Part shown: piece by piece, positions 33,541 to 42,103 of the stretch
Position numbering within the stretch: position 1 is the stretch's first letter
How the letters are laid out: every line of letters begins with the position of its first letter
Assembly: GCF_019645835.1 (NCBI RefSeq)
Contig: NZ_CP080998.1
Coordinates: 124,001 to 188,000 of the forward strand
DNA: 64,000 nt
Source of the DNA: Mycolicibacterium holsaticum DSM 44478 = JCM 12374
GTDB lineage: Bacteria; Actinomycetota; Actinomycetes; Mycobacteriales; Mycobacteriaceae
Reading direction: 5' to 3'
Translations under genes and position numbers: made by a program
Notes under the pieces: model-generated
What the model was told of the DNA's origin: nothing
Database searches by the model: none
What the model saw: only the letters and a program-made list of their open reading frames with translations

Positions 33541-34506
33541 TCAATGGGCTGTGCGGAATCGGTCCCGGTAGTTCTTGGGCGAGACGCCGAGCGTGTCGGC
33601 GAACACCCTCCTGAGGGTTTCTGGGCTGCCGAAACCGGCCAGCCGGGCGCTGTCGCTGACGCTGCGTCCGGCATCGAGCGCGGCCCGTGCGGCATCGACG
33701 CGGACCATCTCCACGTACCGGGCCGGTGTGGTGCCCAGCTCGGAGTGGAACAGCCGCGTGAGCTGTCGCGTGCTCAATGAGGCTTGCCGGGCAAGGCTTT
33801 TCACGCTGTGATCGGCGGCGGGGTCGGCGGCGATCGCATCGGTGACGGTGCGAAGCGGCGACTGCGGCGCCGGATCGGCCTCCACGAGCACCGAGAACTG
33901 CGACTGACCACCCGCGCGCTTGAGATACACCACCAGCGAACGCGCCACGTCGCGCACCAGGTCGGCCCCGTGGTCCTGCTCGACGAGCGCCAGCGCGAGA
34001 TCGATCCCCGCCGAAACGCCCGCGGAGGTGTACACGTGCCCGTCGCGGACGAAGATGGCGTCCGGCTCCACCCGGACATCGGGGTAGGCGCGGGCGAGCA
34101 GGCGGGCATGGCGCCAGTGTGTCGTGGCGCGCCTGCCCGACAGCAGGCCGGCCTGCGCCAGGATGAACGATCCGGTGCAGATGGATGCCAGCCGCCGCGT
34201 CCGGTCCGAAACGAAACGCACCGCCTCGACCAGCGCGGGATCGATGGCCTGGCCCACCAGGTTGTCACCGCCTGCGACGACGACCGTGTCGGCGTGCTCG
34301 ACGGCCGAGATCCGTTGGCTCACTGCCAAACCCGCCCCGACCGATGTCGGAACGTCACGCCCGTCCGGCGATGCCATCGCGATCCGGTATTCGGCGCCGA
34401 ACCGGTTGGCTTCGGCGAACACCTCGGCTGCTCCCGCGGCGTCGAGCAGTTTCATCCCGGGAAAGACGACGAACACCACCACGCTGGCCTTCGACACACA
34501 GACCAT
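33541..34506 (-). CDS. GlxA-type regulator (DJ-1/PfpI domain plus AraC helix-turn-helix)
   Basis: The protein has 321 residues. The N-terminal DJ-1/PfpI-like domain (about 5-180) contains VVVAGGDNLVG and ICTGSFILAQAGLL; Cys of ICTG sits at the nucleophile elbow. The C-terminal AraC domain (about 215-320) has VKSLARQASLSTRQLTRLFHSELGTTPARYVEMVRVDAARAAL and SVSDSARLAGFGSPETLRRVF. An ATG at 34530 would add eight residues, but those codons coincide with the conserved motif at 34508-34533, so ATG 34506 is preferred. It is flanked by two genes that share this motif. Confidence 0.85.
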   Translation of the reverse strand: MVCVSKASVVVFVVFPGMKLLDAAGAAEVFAEANRFGAEYRIAMASPDGRDVPTSVGAGLAVSQRISAVEHADTVVVAGGDNLVGQAIDPALVEAVRFVSDRTRRLASICTGSFILAQAGLLSGRRATTHWRHARLLARAYPDVRVEPDAIFVRDGHVYTSAGVSAGIDLALALVEQDHGADLVRDVARSLVVYLKRAGGQSQFSVLVEADPAPQSPLRTVTDAIAADPAADHSVKSLARQASLSTRQLTRLFHSELGTTPARYVEMVRVDAARAALDAGRSVSDSARLAGFGSPETLRRVFADTLGVSPKNYRDRFRTAH

Positions 34507-34507
34507 T

Positions 34508-34533
34508 GTGTCTTTTTCTGTGGGAAACATGGC
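34508..34533. promoter_or_regulatory. Shared motif upstream of the SDR gene and at the regulator start
   Basis: Read on the minus strand it is GCCATGTTTCCCACA followed by GAAAAAGACAC. It is 92 bases before the SDR start and in the same orientation relative to that gene as the copy before the HD gene. Confidence 0.55.
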
Positions 34534-34625
34534 GTAATCGCCGTCTGCGGCGGGACAGTTACCGGTGTTGCACCTGACGTCACCGGCGTTCGCAGCCGAC
34601 TGACCGACCGAAGGGAGTGCACATC

Positions 34626-35333
34626 ATGTCACGGCGGATTCTGATCACCGGCGCATCGAAGGGCATCGGCCGAGCGGTGGCCGACCGGGTGGCCGCGGAC
34701 GGCCACCAGCCGATCGGTATCGCCCGCACCGCACCACCCGACTTCCCTGGGCCGTTCTACCGGGTGGATTTGGCCGATCAGGCGGCGACCGCAACGACAC
34801 TGGATCAGATCCTGGCCGATGGTCGCGTCGACGCGGTGGTCAACAACATGGGCTACGCGCAGTTCGCCGTCATCGGCGAAATCGATCTGGACGACCTGCT
34901 GCACACCTACGCGCTGAACATGCGGTCCGCGGTGCAGGTGGTGCAGGCCGTGCTTCCCGGCATGCGCGCCGCGGGCTGGGGCCGCATCGTCAACGTCACC
35001 AGCCTCACCACGCTCGGCACCCCGGAACGCACCCCGTACGCGGCGGCGAAGGCCGCGCTGGAGACCTCCACCCGGATCTGGGCCAAGGAGTTGGCCACCA
35101 CCGGCATCACCGTCAACGCGGTGGCGCCCGGGCCCACCGAGACCGAGCTCTACCGGCAACGCAGCCCGGTCGGATCCCAGCGAGAGGCACGGTTGCTCAG
35201 CCAGATCCCGATGCAACGGGTCGGCACCCCCAAAGAGATCGCGCACGCAATCGGGTTCCTGCTCGACGAGGACGCCGGTTACATCACCGGCCAGATCGTT
35301 CGGGTTGACGGCGGCGGGAGCGTTCCGGCCTAG
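34626..35333 (+). CDS. Short-chain dehydrogenase/reductase
   Basis: The protein has 235 residues. The nucleotide motif is TGASKGIGRAV (8-18), followed by NNMGYAQ, the catalytic Ser in NVTSLTTLG, YAAAK (Tyr and Lys of the triad) and GYITGQIVRVDGGG at the C-terminus. It is a classical 3-oxoacyl-reductase-like SDR. ATG 34626 is 9 bases after GGGAG. It is divergent from the GlxA-type regulator and probably its target. Confidence 0.9.
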   Translation: MSRRILITGASKGIGRAVADRVAADGHQPIGIARTAPPDFPGPFYRVDLADQAATATTLDQILADGRVDAVVNNMGYAQFAVIGEIDLDDLLHTYALNMRSAVQVVQAVLPGMRAAGWGRIVNVTSLTTLGTPERTPYAAAKAALETSTRIWAKELATTGITVNAVAPGPTETELYRQRSPVGSQREARLLSQIPMQRVGTPKEIAHAIGFLLDEDAGYITGQIVRVDGGGSVPA

Positions 35334-36144
35334 CGCGCGACGCGACGACCCAGGTACCCACGGTGCCCACCGTCAGGATCGCCGCACCTACCAGCGAGGC
35401 GATCAGGATCGGCGTGGTGTCGTAGAGCCGCACCGCGATGCCGACCAGCGCCCAGATGAGCACCAGGGCATAGGCGATGTCCTTGTGGCGCAGCAGCATC
35501 ACCACACCGAGCGCGGCCGCCACCGCGACCATGATCACACCCCAGGTCGGCTCGGAGAGCCCGAAGCCCGACCAGCCGGCGTCGTCGAGGGTGATCGTCG
35601 CGTTGGCGATCGTGGCCACCGAGATCCAACCCAGGTAGACGCGGAACGGGATGTGCACCGTCCAGCGCTCCAGCGTCGAGGCCGGCGGCCTGGTGGCCCG
35701 CAGGCGGTAGATGACGATCAGCGTGCCCAGCAGCACGACCATGATCAGCATGCTCAGCGGGAACCGGTTGTGGTGCCACGCGAACAGCCAGCAGCAGTTG
35801 GCCACCGCGGTCAGCACATACCAGGGGGCGATCGCGCGGGCCGCGCCGCTGTCGGAACGGCCTTGGGCCAGGGTGATGCCCAGATAGACGCTGTAGGCGA
35901 TCACCCCGAGGTAGATCACGCTCCAGATGGAGAACACGTAGCCCGCGGGCACGAAGTACACCTCGAAGCGCCGGGTGACGTCACCGGTGGTCTGGCCGTT
36001 GATCGGCAGACCGTTGGCCAGATAGTTGACGACGAGCATGGCCGCGGTCGCCAGGCTGACGACGAGCGGCAACAGCAACGTCGAAATCGGCCGGCCCTCG
36101 GCAGCCCGGCCGCCGGCGTGGTGGTCTTCTGCCTGCGTTCGCAT
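35284..36144 (-). CDS. TspO/MBR-related multi-pass membrane protein
   Basis: The protein has 286 residues with about eight hydrophobic segments. Conserved-looking stretches are VNYLANGLPINGQTTGDVTRRFEVYFVPAGYVFSIWSVIYLGV and WVIMVAVAAALGVVM-like helices; PAGYVFSIWxxIY is typical of the tryptophan-rich sensory/TspO-related group. Ligand and function are unknown. Its last 50 bases overlap the 3' end of the convergent SDR gene. ATG 36144 is favoured over an in-frame start 53 codons upstream. Confidence 0.65.
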   Translation of the reverse strand: MRTQAEDHHAGGRAAEGRPISTLLLPLVVSLATAAMLVVNYLANGLPINGQTTGDVTRRFEVYFVPAGYVFSIWSVIYLGVIAYSVYLGITLAQGRSDSGAARAIAPWYVLTAVANCCWLFAWHHNRFPLSMLIMVVLLGTLIVIYRLRATRPPASTLERWTVHIPFRVYLGWISVATIANATITLDDAGWSGFGLSEPTWGVIMVAVAAALGVVMLLRHKDIAYALVLIWALVGIAVRLYDTTPILIASLVGAAILTVGTVGTWVVASRARPERSRRRQPERSGR

Positions 36145-36205
36145 ACGCGCTACATGCCCGTTTGCCGCGGTTCCGAACCATCGGCGCTGCGGCCGGGCTG
36201 ACGCG

Positions 36206-38533
36206 TCAGCGCCCGAAGCCCGCCTTGCGCAAGGCTTCCGCCATCGAACCCGGGGGCTCGGCGGCCCGACGGGCACCCTTGTCGCGGCGGGGGCGGCCCT
36301 CACGCCGGGCGGTCGCGGCGCGGTCGGGCCGCTTGGCTTTGCCCGTCGGCGCGTCGTTCAACCGCAGGCTCAACCCGATGCGCTGCCGCTCGACGTCGAC
36401 GTCGACCACCTTCACCCGCACCACCTGACCGGAGCGCACGACTTCGTGCGGGTCGGACACGAACCGATCCGCCATCGCCGAGACGTGCACCAGCCCGTCC
36501 TGATGCACACCGACATCGACGAACGCGCCGAACGCTGCGACGTTGGTGACCACGCCCTCCAGCACCATGCCCGCCTTCAGGTCGGCCACCTTCTCCACGC
36601 CCGCGGCGAACGTCGCGGTGGAGAACGCCGGGCGCGGGTCACGCCCGGGTTTCTCGAGTTCGGCGAGGATGTCGGTGACCGTGGGGGTGCCGAAGCGGTC
36701 ATCGGCGAAGTCCGCGGGCGTCAGCGACTTCAGCGCCCGCTCGTTGCCGATCAGCTCGGCCAGCGTGATACCCGACCGGTCGAGGATCCGGCGGACAACC
36801 GGGTACGCCTCGGGATGTACACCGGACGCGTCGATGGGGTCGTCGCCGCCGCGGATCCGCAGAAAACCCGCACATTGCTCGAACGCCTTGGGCCCCAACC
36901 GCGGAACGTCGAGCAACGCCGTGCGGTTGCGGAACGGGCCGGTCTTGTCGCGGTGGGCGACGATGGCTTCGGCAAGCGATTCCGACACCCCCGACACCCG
37001 CGCGAGCAACGGCACCGATGCGGTGTTCAGGTCGACGCCGACCGCGTTGACCGCGTCCTCCACGACGGCGTTCAGGCTGCGGGCCAGCGTGCCGGGCGTC
37101 ACGTCGTGCTGGTACTGCCCGACGCCGATCGACTTGGGGTCGATCTTCACCAGCTCGGCCAGCGGATCCTGCAGGCGCCGTGCGATGGACACGGCACCGC
37201 GCAACGTCACGTCCAGCGTCGGCAGCTCACGCGTTGCGTAGGCAGAGGCCGAATACACCGACGCGCCGGCCTCGCTCACCAGGGCCTTCGTCGGGGCGTC
37301 AGCGCCGGCGGCGCGGATGTCGGCGATGAGTTCGGCTGCCAACGCATCGGTTTCGCGCGAGGCGGTGCCGTTGCCGACGGCAATCAGCTCGACGCGGTGG
37401 CGGGCGACCAGCGCGGCCAGCGTGGCCTTGGCCGTATCCCATTGCCGCGCAGGCTGATGCGGAAAGATCGTGGCGGTGTCGACTACCTTGCCGGTGCCGT
37501 CCACCACGGCGACCTTCACCCCGGTGCGGTAGCCGGGATCCAGGCCGAGCGTCGTGCGGTTGCCCGCGGGGGCGGCCAGCAGCAGGTCCTTGAGGTTCGT
37601 CGCGAACACCGCGACGGCCTGCTCCTCGGCCCGGTTACGCAGCCGGATGCGGGCGTCGACCTTGGCCGAGATCATCAGCTTGGTACGCCACGCCCACTCG
37701 ACGGTGCCCACCAGCCACGGCGTCGCGGCCGCTTTCGAAGCCATGTCGATGCCGAGGGTCTTGGCGATCATGGCGTGGTATTCGGCGTCGTCGCCGCCGT
37801 CGAAGGTCAGCGCCAGGACCTCTTCCTTCTCCCCGCGTAGAACGGCGAGCACCCGGTGTGACGGCATGCTCTGCAGCGCTTCGCCGTACTCGAAGTAGTC
37901 CCGAAACTTCTGCGCGGCCTGGCTTCTGGACGCCTCTTCGGACCAGGGCGCGGTGCGCAGCGAACCGCTGTTCCAGAACTTCTCCCGGACGGTGCCGACC
38001 AGCGCGGCGTCTTCGGCTGCGCGCTCGGCGAGAATGTGACGCGCACCGTCGAGCGCCGCGGCCGCGTCGGGCACTGCGCTGTCGACGAACTGCGCGGCGA
38101 CCTGCTCGGGTACGAGGGTCGGATCGGCCAGCAACCGGTCCGCCAGCGGCTCCAGCCCGGCCTCCCGCGCGATCTGCGCCTTGGTGCGCCGCTTGGGCTT
38201 GTACGGCAGGTAGATGTCCTCGACCCGCGACTTGGTGTCGGCTGCCAGCAGCGCGGCCCTCAGTTCGTCGGTGAGCTTGCCCTGCTCGTCGATGGACGCC
38301 AGCACCGCGGCGCGGCGGTCGTCGAGTTCCCGTAGATACTGCAGGCGCTCTTCGAGGGTGCGCAGCTCGGCGTCGTCGAGGCTGCCGGTGGCCTCCTTGC
38401 GGTAGCGGGCGATGAACGGCACGGTCGCGCCCTCGTCGAGCAGCCGCACGGCCGCGGCGACCCGCACCTCCTCGACGGCCAATTCCTCAGCAAGGCGGGC
38501 ATTTACAGACTTCACGGGTGAGCTCTGTGGCAC
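36206..38533 (-). CDS. tex: Tex family RNA-binding transcription accessory protein
   Basis: The protein has 775 residues. The order is an N-terminal helical domain (PFIARYRKEATGSLDDAELRTLEERL), a YqgF-like domain (TLGLDPGYRTGVKVAVVDGTGKV), tandem helix-hairpin-helix repeats (LNAVVEDAVNAVGVDLNTASVPLLARVSGVSESLAEAIV) and a C-terminal S1 domain (GMVLEGVVTNVAAFGAFVDVGVHQDGLVHVSAMAD). Length and order match Tex. It binds RNA and associates with transcription. GTG 38533 is used; GTG 38517 (KSVNARLAEEL) is an alternative start. Confidence 0.95.
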   Translation of the reverse strand: MPQSSPVKSVNARLAEELAVEEVRVAAAVRLLDEGATVPFIARYRKEATGSLDDAELRTLEERLQYLRELDDRRAAVLASIDEQGKLTDELRAALLAADTKSRVEDIYLPYKPKRRTKAQIAREAGLEPLADRLLADPTLVPEQVAAQFVDSAVPDAAAALDGARHILAERAAEDAALVGTVREKFWNSGSLRTAPWSEEASRSQAAQKFRDYFEYGEALQSMPSHRVLAVLRGEKEEVLALTFDGGDDAEYHAMIAKTLGIDMASKAAATPWLVGTVEWAWRTKLMISAKVDARIRLRNRAEEQAVAVFATNLKDLLLAAPAGNRTTLGLDPGYRTGVKVAVVDGTGKVVDTATIFPHQPARQWDTAKATLAALVARHRVELIAVGNGTASRETDALAAELIADIRAAGADAPTKALVSEAGASVYSASAYATRELPTLDVTLRGAVSIARRLQDPLAELVKIDPKSIGVGQYQHDVTPGTLARSLNAVVEDAVNAVGVDLNTASVPLLARVSGVSESLAEAIVAHRDKTGPFRNRTALLDVPRLGPKAFEQCAGFLRIRGGDDPIDASGVHPEAYPVVRRILDRSGITLAELIGNERALKSLTPADFADDRFGTPTVTDILAELEKPGRDPRPAFSTATFAAGVEKVADLKAGMVLEGVVTNVAAFGAFVDVGVHQDGLVHVSAMADRFVSDPHEVVRSGQVVRVKVVDVDVERQRIGLSLRLNDAPTGKAKRPDRAATARREGRPRRDKGARRAAEPPGSMAEALRKAGFGR

Positions 38534-38601
38534 GCGGCGACTCTACAGGCCGGTTCCGACATCACCGAAGCAGCGCCCTCGACGTGTCGCAGAATCCGGT
38601 G

Positions 38602-39861
38602 TCAGCGGCGCAGCGGTGCGGCGGCCTCGAACGCGGCGGCCTTGCCATCGGACTGCCACTGCAGCCAGTTCTCCCACCGCGCGAGGTTGGTCCGCTGCCA
38701 GTGGCGGTCGACTCGCCGGGAAGCGCGCCGCGCCAGTTCCAGCGCGAAAATGACCGGAAACCGCAACAGCAGCAACAGGATTCCCGGTAACGCGGACGGT
38801 AGGCGGTAGCGGTGACGGTTCCACGGCAGCATGTAGAGCCCGAGGTATCCGGCCTGCACCCGGTAGTGGTACTCGGCGCGCAGCCGGGCCAGGCCGCGGT
38901 GTGCAGGTGCGGGTGCGAACGCGGGGACGAACGATTCGACGAGCTCGGTGCCGCTCTCAGCGCTGTCGTAGCTGCGCGCGGCGTCGGCCATCAAAAGGAT
39001 GCGCCAGGCGTCGGCGACGGTCTCGGGAAAGTAGCCGTCGCAGCGTACTCCGACCAGATGTCCGCAGTAGCGGTTGAAGTGCAACACCGCGCGCATCTCC
39101 CGCGGTGACGTGAGGTGCCCGAGCAGGTACAGCCCGAACGCGGGCGCGACGCTGCCGCCGAGCAGGGTCAGCAGCATGGCCGACTGGCTGATCGGCAGGC
39201 CCCAGCGTTGCGCGTCCCATTCCGGATGGTGTTTGACCCGCTCTCGGACGCTGACGTGCATGACCCGCACGTGCAACGAGATGTTGCGGCCGCGTGAGCC
39301 GGGCGTGAGGATGGCGCCGGGCCGGCACACCTCGATCCACCAGCGCGAGGTCTCCAGGTAGCGGTGCAGCGCCCGCTGGCCGGCGTAGCCACCCGACAGC
39401 GACAGCGGTACGGCCAGCCAGCCCTCGGTGTAGGTGTCGTTGGTGCCCGCATTGCCCAGCGCCCCGAGCGCGTAGGCCCAGCGGCGCCACACCGCGGCGC
39501 CTGCTTCGACCAGGTCCGGATCGACCCAGGCCGGCAGCTGCTCGAACTCCTCGAACAGCGCGCGCATGGAGTCCGGCGCCTCAGGGACGTTGTCGATGCC
39601 GTCGCGCTGCGCCCGCTCGACGAGCTTCCGGGCCTTCCCGGCGCCGAGCTCACCGTGGTAGGTCTCGGCGACGAACCGTTCCGCGACGGGGTCGCCCTCG
39701 TTGAGCCCGGCGATGAAGGCCCGTGCGACGGCGTCGGTGGGAAACAGGTCGACGCCGGTGAACCGCTTCACCACGTTGCGCAGCGCCGCGCGCCTGCCGT
39801 CGGTCCGCGGATAGCGGAATGCGGCCGGCGCCCCGGGTGGTCGTGCCGCAGGTTCCGGCAT
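38602..39861 (-). CDS. Oxygenase MpaB/latex-clearing-like protein (DUF2236)
   Basis: The protein has 419 residues. The DUF2236 region contains RVMHVSVRERVKHHPEW, with His residues that bind heme b in the rubber oxygenase group, and WGLPISQSAMLLTLL; a Leu-rich hydrophobic stretch lies near the C-terminus. Family members cleave isoprenoid double bonds, and many mycobacterial paralogues are of unknown substrate. A role in cleaving terpenoid or fatty chains is only inferred. Confidence 0.75.
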   Translation of the reverse strand: MPEPAARPPGAPAAFRYPRTDGRRAALRNVVKRFTGVDLFPTDAVARAFIAGLNEGDPVAERFVAETYHGELGAGKARKLVERAQRDGIDNVPEAPDSMRALFEEFEQLPAWVDPDLVEAGAAVWRRWAYALGALGNAGTNDTYTEGWLAVPLSLSGGYAGQRALHRYLETSRWWIEVCRPGAILTPGSRGRNISLHVRVMHVSVRERVKHHPEWDAQRWGLPISQSAMLLTLLGGSVAPAFGLYLLGHLTSPREMRAVLHFNRYCGHLVGVRCDGYFPETVADAWRILLMADAARSYDSAESGTELVESFVPAFAPAPAHRGLARLRAEYHYRVQAGYLGLYMLPWNRHRYRLPSALPGILLLLLRFPVIFALELARRASRRVDRHWQRTNLARWENWLQWQSDGKAAAFEAAAPLRR

Positions 39862-39897
39862 GCCTCATTCATACCGCAGCGGCCTCGGCCTGAACGC

Positions 39898-40992
39898 TCA
39901 GGCCAGTGCGGCCAGCGCGGTCTGCGGGTCGTATCCGGCGAACGAGTCGAGTTCGTTGGCGCGCAGGCGGTTCACCCACGCCGGGTCGGCGAGCAACGCG
40001 CGCCCGATCGCGACGATGTCGAACTCGTCGGCGTCGAACTGCTCGACCAGGCGGTCGACCGGCGCAGGTGAGATGACCTGCCCGCGCGGTTCGCTGCGAA
40101 ACTGCGTCTCCAACCCGACCGAGCCGACCGCGATGACGGGCGCCCCGGAGACCTTCTTGGTCCATCCCGCGAGGCTGAGTTCGCTGTCGTGGTCGGGAAA
40201 CGCGGGCGCATAGTGCCTGCGGGTGGAGGGATGCAGGACGTCGACCCCGGCGTCGACCAACGGTGCCAGCAGTTCCTGCAACTGGGCCGGGTCCTGGGCG
40301 ACCGACGCCGTGTAGTCGGTGCCCTTCCACTGCGAGAACCGGAAGATGATCGGGAAGTCCTCGCCGACCGCGGCGCGGACCGCGGCCACCACCTCGGCGG
40401 GGAACCGGGTCCGCGCGGACAGCGGCCCGCCGTAGTCGTCGGTGCGCAGATTCGTCCGGTCCCAGAAGAACTGGTCCAACAAATAGCCGTGCGCGCCGTG
40501 CAGTTCGACGGCATCGAAGCCGACCTCGCGCGCGGTGGCCGCGCTTCGCGCGTACAACTGCGCGACCCCGGGAAGTTCGTCGGCCCGAAGCGCACGTCCC
40601 TTCGGTTGGCCGTGTCCGTCCACTCCCGACGGGCTGACCGGCACGACGCCGTCGGCGTCGGCACGTTCGGCGCCCTGGTGCCACAGCTGTGCGGCAATGG
40701 TCGCGCCCTCGGCGTGCACCCCGGCGACCACGCGCCGCCAACCGGCGAGCACGTCCTCGCCGGCAAGGGTCGGAATACCCAACGGGTAGCCGGCGGCCGG
40801 GTCGGGGAGCCGGATTCCCTCGGTGATGATGAGCCCCACCCCGCCCGCGGCGCGGCGCCGGTAGTACTCGGCCACGTCGGCGCCGGGAACCCCGTCGGGT
40901 GAGGCCTGCCGGGTCATCGGCGCCATCGCGAATCGATTGGGCACCGTCAACGAGCCGACATGCAGCGGGGTGAACAGATCGTCTAAGGCCAT
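39898..40992 (-). CDS. Old yellow enzyme-type NADH:flavin oxidoreductase
   Basis: The protein has 364 residues and forms an FMN TIM barrel. It starts LFTPLHVGSLTVPNRFAMAPMTRQASPDGVPGADVAEYYRRRAAGG; HGAHGYLLDQFFWDRTNLRTDDYGG holds the substrate-binding His and the loop typical of OYE. It would reduce activated C=C bonds of enones with NAD(P)H. ATG 40992 is used; the longer open frame upstream lies antisense to the divergent methyltransferase gene. Confidence 0.9.
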   Translation of the reverse strand: MALDDLFTPLHVGSLTVPNRFAMAPMTRQASPDGVPGADVAEYYRRRAAGGVGLIITEGIRLPDPAAGYPLGIPTLAGEDVLAGWRRVVAGVHAEGATIAAQLWHQGAERADADGVVPVSPSGVDGHGQPKGRALRADELPGVAQLYARSAATAREVGFDAVELHGAHGYLLDQFFWDRTNLRTDDYGGPLSARTRFPAEVVAAVRAAVGEDFPIIFRFSQWKGTDYTASVAQDPAQLQELLAPLVDAGVDVLHPSTRRHYAPAFPDHDSELSLAGWTKKVSGAPVIAVGSVGLETQFRSEPRGQVISPAPVDRLVEQFDADEFDIVAIGRALLADPAWVNRLRANELDSFAGYDPQTALAALA

Positions 40993-41049
40993 GTACGCGA
41001 CAACGTAGCGCGAGCGACAGTGATTCCGGACGCCTGGGACAATGCACAT

Positions 41050-41655
41050 ATGGTCGAACAGAGCATCTGGATGCAGAAAGTCGCGGCCGATCCTGGGCAT
41101 TCGCACTGGTACATCGAGCGTTTCCGATCGATGACGCGCGCCGGTGAGGATTTGGTCGGCGAGGCGCGCCTGGTGGACGCGATGGTGCCCCGCGGCGCGC
41201 GCATCCTCGACGCCGGCTGCGGGCCCGGCCGGTTGTGCGGATACCTGTCGGCGGCCGGGCACCAGGTGGTCGGCGTCGACGTCGACCCGGCGCTCATCGA
41301 AGCCGCCGAGCAGGACTATCCCGGGCCGCGCTACCTCGTCGGCGACCTCGCCGAACTCGATCTGCCCGCGCGCGGGATCGCCGAACCGTTCGACGTGATC
41401 GTCTCGGCGGGCAACGTCGTGACGTTCCTCGCGCCGAGCACCCGTGGCGTGGTGCTGAGCCGGTTGCGCACCCACCTGGCGGCCGAGGGCCGCGCGGTGA
41501 TCGGGTTCGGCGCGGGCCGCGACTACCCGTTCGACCGGTTCTTCGCCGACGTGGCCGAGGCTGGGCTGGCGCCGGATCTGCTGCTGTCCACCTGGGACCT
41601 GCGGCCGTTCACCGACGACTCCGACTTCCTGGTCGCGCTGCTACGGCCGGCGTGA
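41050..41655 (+). CDS. Class I SAM-dependent methyltransferase
   Basis: The protein has 201 residues. Motif I is ARILDAGCGPGRLCGYL, followed by VVGVDVDPALIEAAEQDYPG and DVIVSAGNVVTFLAP. The N-terminal VAADPGHSHWYIERFR is a conserved mycobacterial start. The substrate is unknown. ATG 41050 is preferred; GTG 41020 is in frame. It is divergent from the OYE gene. Confidence 0.85.
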   Translation: MVEQSIWMQKVAADPGHSHWYIERFRSMTRAGEDLVGEARLVDAMVPRGARILDAGCGPGRLCGYLSAAGHQVVGVDVDPALIEAAEQDYPGPRYLVGDLAELDLPARGIAEPFDVIVSAGNVVTFLAPSTRGVVLSRLRTHLAAEGRAVIGFGAGRDYPFDRFFADVAEAGLAPDLLLSTWDLRPFTDDSDFLVALLRPA

Positions 41656-41663
41656 GGGCGGGC

Positions 41664-42017
41664 TCAGCGCGCCAGCGGTTTGTAGAACACCAACCCGTTG
41701 CCCTTGTTGTCGTACACCACCGCACGACGCTCGTGCGCATCGTCGTAGGGGCCTTTGACGATGCCGCCGCCGCTGGCCTCGATGGCCTTCGCGGCACCGT
41801 CGACGTCGGCGGTCTTGATCCCGACGACCACCTGGCCGGGGATGGGATGGTCGACGGCGGTGGCCAGCGCCAGGGTGACCGACCCGCCGTCGAGCGCCGC
41901 GAAATGCGCGCCGTCGCGGAATTTCAACGACATCCCCAACGTCTCGCTGTAAAACCGAATCGACTCGTCGAGATCATCGGTCGACAAGATGATCATCCGA
42001 ACGTCATGGTCAGTCAC
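41664..42017 (-). CDS. VOC (glyoxalase-like) family protein
   Basis: The protein has 117 residues and a single vicinal-oxygen-chelate module: IILSTDDLDESIRFYSETLGMSL, HFAALDGG, VVGIKTADVDGAAKAIEASGG and RAVVYDNKGNGLVFYKP. Single modules usually dimerise; metal and substrate are unknown. The GTG start follows CTAGGAGG. It is convergent with the methyltransferase gene, with 8 bases between the stops. Confidence 0.85.
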   Translation of the reverse strand: MTDHDVRMIILSTDDLDESIRFYSETLGMSLKFRDGAHFAALDGGSVTLALATAVDHPIPGQVVVGIKTADVDGAAKAIEASGGGIVKGPYDDAHERRAVVYDNKGNGLVFYKPLAR

Positions 42018-42103
42018 GCTGCCTCCTAGGACGAAATCCCTTAGATCATAAAGCGAAAACGACCTGGGGTTTCGCGCTGCGGCGGCATGGCAACCCTGAC
42101 GTC

